Of a stretch of 64,000 nt of DNA, positions 60,551 to 64,000 are shown in pieces; position 1 is the first letter of the stretch, and the number at the start of each line of letters is the position of its first letter. A model generated the notes under the pieces. The model did not search any database, was not told where the DNA came from, and saw only the letters and a list, made by a program, of their open reading frames with translations. The stretch is from Streptomyces prunicolor NBRC 13075. GTDB lineage: Bacteria; Actinomycetota; Actinomycetes; Streptomycetales; Streptomycetaceae. Position numbers and translations under genes: made by a program. The stretch covers positions 124,001 to 188,000 of the forward strand of contig NZ_BARF01000031.1 of NCBI RefSeq assembly GCF_000367365.1. The letters run 5' to 3'.

Positions 60551-63411
60551 TAGTCTTGCTCCCTAATCATGTAATGAACTGTCGTGCTGACTGCCGCAGT
60601 ACGTTTGAGCCAGATAGTGAGTCCATCGTTTGTGACACTCAGTACGGTGCATTCATTGATGGAACCGGGGTCGCCGGAGTTGACGGCAATGAACCCTGAA
60701 TAGGTGCCCGCCTTCAATCCCAGACCGGAAATCGTGGCCGAGGTGTTGGTATTCGCGACCGTTGTGAACACAGCGGTGCTCGTATACCAGTTATCGCTAT
60801 AGATGCCGCCGTTAACCTGAAGGTCTCCATCGACCGAAACAATACCCAGGTCGGTAACCGCGAAGCTGGTGAACGTCGATCCGTCTTCGCTTGTGGCTAC
60901 GAACTGCATAAAGCCTGGACCGACATTGAAGTCTGAGGTAACCGAACCATCGTAGATGTTCTGGATGTTCACTCCGGCAGTCGGACCCGAAGCAAGCCAA
61001 AGGCGTGCCTCGTAATCGTGGATACCGTTCCCATCGTCTCCTGTCCAGACATTGGATGAGAGGATGACGGGGTTACTGATGAAATCCGTTTCCTCGTCAA
61101 CGTCGTACACCTTCAAGTAGGCATAAGACGCTGACTCGTCTGGCCAAAAGCGAATCTCAGGCGAAACTGAATCAGTCGGGTTGATCTCGATACGTTGCCC
61201 GGTCGTGCCCGATGTGAGGTGACCAATCAGGGACACGCTTCCATCGTCGGATGAGATATCAACTGTCTGATCTCCCTCCGAGTTGAAAGCTTGCAAGCCC
61301 GATGAGTTCAACTCAACTCTTGCTCCACCTACACCCGTCTTGATAGACGCACCAAGAATCCAGTCAGACGAGATAGTTCCCGCCAACAGCTTGGTAACTG
61401 TCAGGTTCGAGATGTGTGAATCGTCGATGAGTTCAGCGGTAACCGTCGCTGTATCGGATGGACTTGAGCGGTTACCCGACAGGTCGACGGCTACAACCCT
61501 CACGTATACCTGGTCGGTTTCTGAGATGGGGAAGGTACCTACGGCTGGAACCTGGGAAATCATCATTCCTTGGTTGGCGCGGAGGATTCCCGCCTTAGTG
61601 GCATCAGTCGGTGTGAAGCCGTTGTCATAGCTGTAGTGGACTTCGAGTGCGGCTAGGTCGTTCTCCAGGTTGAAGGTTCCACCCGTCGCCTTGCCCAATT
61701 GGTGAGTCACTTGGATAGCGACAAGAGAGCCAGCCACCGTAGGGGCAGCGGGAGTGCTCGGCGGAATGTCATCCTGAGAAGTGGTAACAGTCTCCTGGCT
61801 AGACCAGTCACTTTGGTTACCACCGATATCCACGGCACGGATACGGAAGACGTAGTCGGTGCCGGTTGCCAAATCATGTACAACGGTTGAAGTCTCCCCC
61901 CAACCAACTACAACACTCTGCCATTGGACGTTATCCGCGAGGATAGGCTCATCCCAGGTGTTCAGTTGGTCCCAGTTAAGTGCCGCGAGATCAGCCCATG
62001 TCACATTCAAGAGGGCGCCCGCGTCTAATCGGAACTGGATCTCATAGAAAGAGCCGTCCGTGATAGCCGTTGCATCAGTATTGAGCGGCTCATCCCATAC
62101 GAGTTTCTGGCGAGCCTTTGCATAGCCCTGCCCATCGAGATAGGTGGTTGTCTCAAATGAGGCAGTTACCCAATCAGGGGCGTCCGGGATTGTGTTGTTG
62201 GAGTCGGTTACGATTCCGGAGCGAACGGCGATAGTCGAGTCGCTGCTAGTGATGAGCTTACGGGTGGGGTCACCTACGACAACCTTGTTAGCCGTGACCT
62301 CTTCGAAGTGGATATTGTCCGTGAGATCAGACCAGTTGCCGTTTACGTCGCGGTAGGCAACGGTGAAGTCATCGGTAATCGACCAAGTTGATTCGGTAAC
62401 TTGCACCTTCACTGGATTAAGAAGGTTTCCACGGAACTGCACTTCGTTATCAGTATCAATAAGCCCCAAGTCGGGGTCGTAGATATAGACGTAGTCCCCA
62501 ACCTCGAAACTTCCGTGCACGTCATAGTCGTATGTCGAGAACTCGAAGTCCTTATTTGAGGATGAGTACTGATTCAGAGCGAGAGCCGCCCTGGTATCCG
62601 CATTATCCTCTAAGGTGTCCGACTCGCTTACGAGCCTGGTGAGCTTGAGAGGGTTGCCATGAATATCTTTGAACGGATTGAGAGACCCGTCGATATCCGC
62701 AGTGCCGGTAGCAAACGTATCGCCGGAGCCTTCGCCGAGCATGACGACGCGAGTATTGAAGTCCTCCATATCTTCCTCGTAGTCGACGCTTCCCTGTAGC
62801 GAGCGCATGAACATATCGTCGCCGGGACTTGAGCCCTTACGAATGATGATGCACTTCGGGTTAGTCACGAAGAGATCTGCATGAGGACCAGCATCTAATG
62901 TCGCGTTGCCGTTTACTCGCCATGTCACAGGAACCGAAGTCGTCGACATGGTGTCACAAATATACTGAATAGCAGACCGCGGATCTTCGTATTGATGCGT
63001 TCCGGTATAGGTACCGGCAACTGTGCCGAAGGTTCCAGGTGTTACGGCATCCGGCAGCAGGGTGGTAAGGACGGATGAGAATCCCTGAGCTGTAAAGTTC
63101 TGGGCCGTCTCATACACATCGCCCTTACCGTCCTCGTCACCTAACCAGAAAGCCATACCGACTCCGCCAATACGGATGTTGTCCTGTACGGCATTGGTAC
63201 GGCCATCATCGCCAAGCATGCGGCGGCGAACCACACCGACATAGCGAGCAGCGGTTAGGAGACTGTCGCCATATTGCTTCGGGTCAACGCGACCCGGAAT
63301 CAAAGCGATGTGTCCGAAGTATTGGATGGAGTCGAGTACGTCGCGAGGCACGGTAGTGCCTAGCTCGAACTCGAACTCTCCTAACTGGTTGAGTACTTCT
63401 GTTACTGACAT
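60550..63411 (-). CDS. large phage tail protein with fibronectin-like domains
   Basis: 953 residues. The first 350 residues look like a tail-hub or baseplate domain (IALIPGRVDPKQYGDSLLTA; similar in order to siphovirus Gp37-like proteins). The middle holds fibronectin-III-like modules (WVTASFETTTYLDGQGYAKA; VFRIRAVDIGGNQSDWSS; VYVRVVAVDLSGNRSSPSD). The C-terminus is strand-rich. Likely the tail tip or host-binding protein. Confidence 0.82.
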   Translation of the reverse strand: MSVTEVLNQLGEFEFELGTTVPRDVLDSIQYFGHIALIPGRVDPKQYGDSLLTAARYVGVVRRRMLGDDGRTNAVQDNIRIGGVGMAFWLGDEDGKGDVYETAQNFTAQGFSSVLTTLLPDAVTPGTFGTVAGTYTGTHQYEDPRSAIQYICDTMSTTSVPVTWRVNGNATLDAGPHADLFVTNPKCIIIRKGSSPGDDMFMRSLQGSVDYEEDMEDFNTRVVMLGEGSGDTFATGTADIDGSLNPFKDIHGNPLKLTRLVSESDTLEDNADTRAALALNQYSSSNKDFEFSTYDYDVHGSFEVGDYVYIYDPDLGLIDTDNEVQFRGNLLNPVKVQVTESTWSITDDFTVAYRDVNGNWSDLTDNIHFEEVTANKVVVGDPTRKLITSSDSTIAVRSGIVTDSNNTIPDAPDWVTASFETTTYLDGQGYAKARQKLVWDEPLNTDATAITDGSFYEIQFRLDAGALLNVTWADLAALNWDQLNTWDEPILADNVQWQSVVVGWGETSTVVHDLATGTDYVFRIRAVDIGGNQSDWSSQETVTTSQDDIPPSTPAAPTVAGSLVAIQVTHQLGKATGGTFNLENDLAALEVHYSYDNGFTPTDATKAGILRANQGMMISQVPAVGTFPISETDQVYVRVVAVDLSGNRSSPSDTATVTAELIDDSHISNLTVTKLLAGTISSDWILGASIKTGVGGARVELNSSGLQAFNSEGDQTVDISSDDGSVSLIGHLTSGTTGQRIEINPTDSVSPEIRFWPDESASYAYLKVYDVDEETDFISNPVILSSNVWTGDDGNGIHDYEARLWLASGPTAGVNIQNIYDGSVTSDFNVGPGFMQFVATSEDGSTFTSFAVTDLGIVSVDGDLQVNGGIYSDNWYTSTAVFTTVANTNTSATISGLGLKAGTYSGFIAVNSGDPGSINECTVLSVTNDGLTIWLKRTAAVSTTVHYMIREQD

Positions 63412-63426
63412 GGTGTGTCACCTCCC

Positions 63427-64000
63427 TTAGCGACGGACGATGTAGGTTGATTCGGCCATAGAACCGATGTACTGCTTGAAGAGATCAGAGGCGGCATCCC
63501 CGGAAACGGGTGATCCTCCGCCCACAACGGCCCCTAGGAAAAAGTCGAGGAACGTAGTCGACGACTTGGTCATGGTTCCGTTGGTAGAGCCTGTAAAGGT
63601 GCGTGCAGAGCCGCAGGCAAAGCGGTTCCCGTCCGTGTCGTCTGAGGTCTTGGTCAGGTAGCCGGAAGCGGCTGTGTTGACGTTGGTCTCGGCGGTCACC
63701 AGGGCGACCACGTGGGTAGCGCTGGAGCTGCTTTGCAGGTAGCCCTCGACGACCCGTGAGCCTCGCCTGAGAGTCAGGTCCAGGGCGACCCTGCCGGGGC
63801 TCTGAGAAGCCACCAGGCGGAGCACGCACATCTCTGGGTCGTTGCGTAGGACAGTGGCCGCGTTCCACGTAGGGGGTGTGCCGGCCACTGTCACTCGCCA
63901 GAGCTTCGAGTGGTACGCCCCACCGGAGTACGACTGCACGTTGACCACTCCGGCCGAACTCGACGGAGAGACGTTCACCAGGGCATTGCCCAGGGACCAC
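63427..64000 (-). CDS. phage structural protein, 3' part
   Basis: About 191 residues remain; the start lies right of the window (the frame enters as WSLGNALVNVSPSS). Strand-rich jelly-roll-like sequence (SGGAYHSKLWRVTVAG, FTGSTNGTMTKSSTTF). Position directly upstream of the hub-like gene suggests a distal tail protein. Interpretation limited by truncation. Confidence 0.65.
   Translation of the reverse strand, partial: WSLGNALVNVSPSSSAGVVNVQSYSGGAYHSKLWRVTVAGTPPTWNAATVLRNDPEMCVLRLVASQSPGRVALDLTLRRGSRVVEGYLQSSSSATHVVALVTAETNVNTAASGYLTKTSDDTDGNRFACGSARTFTGSTNGTMTKSSTTFLDFFLGAVVGGGSPVSGDAASDLFKQYIGSMAESTYIVRR

Larger units (their letters stand above)
55560..64000. mobile_element. prophage (left end; continues beyond the window)
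   Basis: Low-GC DNA with tail genes on the minus strand, a phage-type cassette on the plus strand and an interrupted host gene at the left border. At least 8.4 kb; integrase, lysis and head genes are not in the window. Siphovirus-like tail genes indicate a temperate long-tailed phage. Confidence 0.85.

Overview
The window reads as the chromosome of a Streptomyces or close relative. The left 55.5 kb is very GC-rich with near-saturated third-position G/C. It carries a conservon operon, an IdeR/DmdR-type iron box, many TetR/MarR/LacI/ROK/AraC regulators beside small metabolic operons, secreted polysaccharide-degrading enzymes, several cytochromes P450 and a terpene cyclase. The right 8.4 kb changes abruptly to a much lower GC content and is phage DNA.

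Left part (1-20 kb): the tail of a BNR-repeat protein and a LacI regulator; an S33 peptidase-like hydrolase; two lipoprotein/membrane genes; a beta-lactamase-fold hydrolase coupled to a TetR gene; a Cys-rich pentapeptide protein; a stand-alone CYP102-like P450 divergent from its probable TetR regulator; a DUF2470 protein under an iron box; a Tat-exported lactonase; a FUSC membrane protein; an erythromycin-esterase-like protein with a TTA codon; and a CGNR regulator divergent from a quinone oxidoreductase with three copies of one palindrome between them.

Middle part (19-47 kb): FBP and DUF3626 genes share an intergenic perfect inverted repeat. A PAS-LuxR regulator and a small membrane protein lie next to a fused P450/P450-reductase (CYP102, BM3-like), with two copies of a shared 16-bp motif near them. 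Next come a kinase-like phosphotransferase, a ROK regulator, a VanX-like dipeptidase, an SDR, a PHP protein, a GH16 glucanase with a ricin-type lectin domain, VanZ and DUF4230 proteins, and a third P450. A translation-related trio follows: a tetracycline-type ribosomal protection protein, a PRPP synthetase and an extra EF-Tu. Then come a STAS protein, a MarR-ALDH-ADH aldehyde/alcohol module with two matching operators, an MDR reductase with a GlxA-type regulator, a lipoprotein, and a DUF1304-TetR operon with two operators around its promoter.

Right part (47-55.6 kb): a conservon (cvnA-B-C-D plus P450, all start/stop overlapping) ends at a strong terminator facing a sesquiterpene-type class I terpene synthase. 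The P450 has Trp in place of the ExxR arginine, as described for CYP157, and a TTA codon near its start. A YtcJ-like amidohydrolase and an APC permease follow. The permease lacks its first two membrane helices because phage DNA begins inside it.

Phage part (55.6-64 kb): a promoter and operator-like repeats precede a tight cassette of seven small rightward genes: a ribbon-helix-helix protein, a one-helix protein, a Mom-like DNA modification protein, two unknowns, a DUF732-like lipoprotein and a small helical protein. A bidirectional terminator separates it from leftward tail genes that run off the right edge. Integrase, head genes and the other half of the permease must lie outside the window.
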